From positions 186,001-250,000 of the forward strand of contig CAYMIJ010000001.1 of assembly GCA_964390465.1 (NCBI GenBank): 64,000 bases of DNA, in the 5' to 3' direction. Below the pieces are notes generated by a model. The model was not told the origin of the DNA, ran no database searches, and was given only the letters and a program-made list of their open reading frames with translations. The DNA is from JADZAI01 sp964390465. GTDB lineage: Bacteria; Pseudomonadota; Alphaproteobacteria; Micropepsales; Micropepsaceae. The stretch's first letter is position 1, and each line of letters starts with the position of its first letter. The position numbers and the translations under genes are program-made. Positions 63,457 through 64,000 of this stretch are shown piece by piece.

Positions 63457-64000
63457 CAGGCGGCGTCCTTCACAGGCATGATGCCCAGAATGCGGCAGAT
63501 CGCATAGGTGAGATCGGCCTGATTCAGTGTGTAGAAATGAATGTCCTGAAAGCCGATGGCGGTCAGGCGTTCAACCTGCTCCGCCGCGACGGTGGCGGCG
63601 ATCAGCTTGCGGGTTTCAAGATCATCATCGAGGCCTTCAAAACGCTCGGCCAGCCATGCGGGCACGCTGGCCCCGCACCGTGCAGACATGCGCTGAATGC
63701 CCTTGAAGTTGGTAGTCGGCATGATGCCGGGCACAACCGGGATCTTCACGCCCAGCCGCCGGGCGCGTTCCAGAAAGCGGATGTGGTGGTCGGTGTCGAA
63801 CGCGAACTGCGTGATGGCGCGCGTCGCGCCCGCGTCGATCTTGCGCTTCAGCAGGTCGATATCCGCATCCAGCGAAGCGCTGTCGGGGTGCTTTTCGGGA
63901 TAGCACGAGACGCTGACCTCGAAGTCGCCGATGCGACGGATGCCTTCGATGAGTTGCGGCGTGGAGTGATAGCCGCCAGCCGTTTCACGATAGGTGCCCA
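63456..64000 (-). CDS. metF: 5,10-Methylenetetrahydrofolate reductase, C-terminal part
   Basis: About 180 codons of MetF reach the window edge; the N-terminal part is beyond base 64000. The visible part includes SVSCYPEKHPDS, LKRKIDAGATRAITQFAFD, and PGIMPTTNFKGIQRMS, the usual FAD and folate-binding motifs of the TIM barrel, and the C-terminal FYTLNQADLTYAI. It makes 5-methyltetrahydrofolate, the methyl donor for MetH encoded immediately downstream. An internal ATG at 63749 is not the gene start, since the homology continues upstream. Confidence 0.95.
   Translation of the reverse strand, partial: GTYRETAGGYHSTPQLIEGIRRIGDFEVSVSCYPEKHPDSASLDADIDLLKRKIDAGATRAITQFAFDTDHHIRFLERARRLGVKIPVVPGIMPTTNFKGIQRMSARCGASVPAWLAERFEGLDDDLETRKLIAATVAAEQVERLTAIGFQDIHFYTLNQADLTYAICRILGIMPVKDAA

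Overview
The window is a chromosomal segment of an alphaproteobacterium. GC content is high over most of its length, gene packing is tight with many ATGA and TGATG start/stop overlaps, and the gene content fits that class: a DUF1289 protein, PleC/DivJ-like histidine kinases, many acyl-CoA dehydrogenases, and an export locus resembling holdfast or gellan clusters. I cannot name the genus. I found no transposase, prophage, CRISPR array, tRNA or 16S/23S rRNA. The only RNA gene recognised is rnpB.

Layout. 0-3.4 kb: end of nadB, nadC, a nitronate monooxygenase and an ACAD11-like dehydrogenase. 3.4-8.3 kb (minus): an apparent six-gene run, queC-queE-queD-queF (preQ0/preQ1 synthesis) followed by a Do-family periplasmic protease and rarA. 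8.4-13.2 kb: KAS III-like synthase with recX, a DUF2189 membrane protein, a GNAT protein, a secreted GTEPFW-motif protein and a MerR-TipAS regulator. 13.2-20.7 kb: two GPH-type symporters, a MipA/OmpV protein whose signal peptide is out of frame, NAD malic enzyme, a CNT nucleoside transporter and an LMW phosphatase. 20.9-30.7 kb: acyl-CoA metabolism (SDR, hydrolase, three acyl-CoA dehydrogenases, ABM monooxygenase, enoyl-CoA hydratase) interrupted by two tandem paralogous membrane histidine kinases. 30.5-35.8 kb: DUF1289 protein, retropepsin-like protease, phosphohexomutase, cold-shock protein, TauE/SafE exporter, DusA and a charged helical protein.

35.8-49.7 kb is a polysaccharide synthesis and export locus with visibly lower GC in its middle. 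It holds an outer-membrane beta-barrel and a short OPX lipoprotein in divergent pairing, a small phosphoglycosyl transferase, a Wzz/Wzc-like co-polymerase with a degenerate kinase domain, three glycosyltransferases, a methyltransferase, a GMC oxidoreductase, an aldo/keto reductase, and a formyltransferase-like/beta-propeller protein. No Wzx flippase or Wzy polymerase is in the window. The phosphohexomutase just upstream may feed it sugar nucleotides. 49.7-52.5 kb carries EF-P and its modification enzymes EpmA and EpmB. 52.5-59.7 kb has an AT-rich intergenic island, pyroglutamyl peptidase, rnpB, GST, an AmpD-like amidase, a TerB-DnaJ protein and 5-oxoprolinase. The end of the window is metF-metH on the minus strand.

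The observations most worth follow-up are: a QueD lacking the usual catalytic Cys and Glu although it sits inside an intact que operon; the short OPX plus beta-barrel pair; the degenerate Wzc kinase; the GMC/aldo-keto pair in the polysaccharide locus; a hydrolase with Ala at the nucleophile position; tandem orphan kinases; and repeated placement of stop codons inside hairpins at convergent gene ends.
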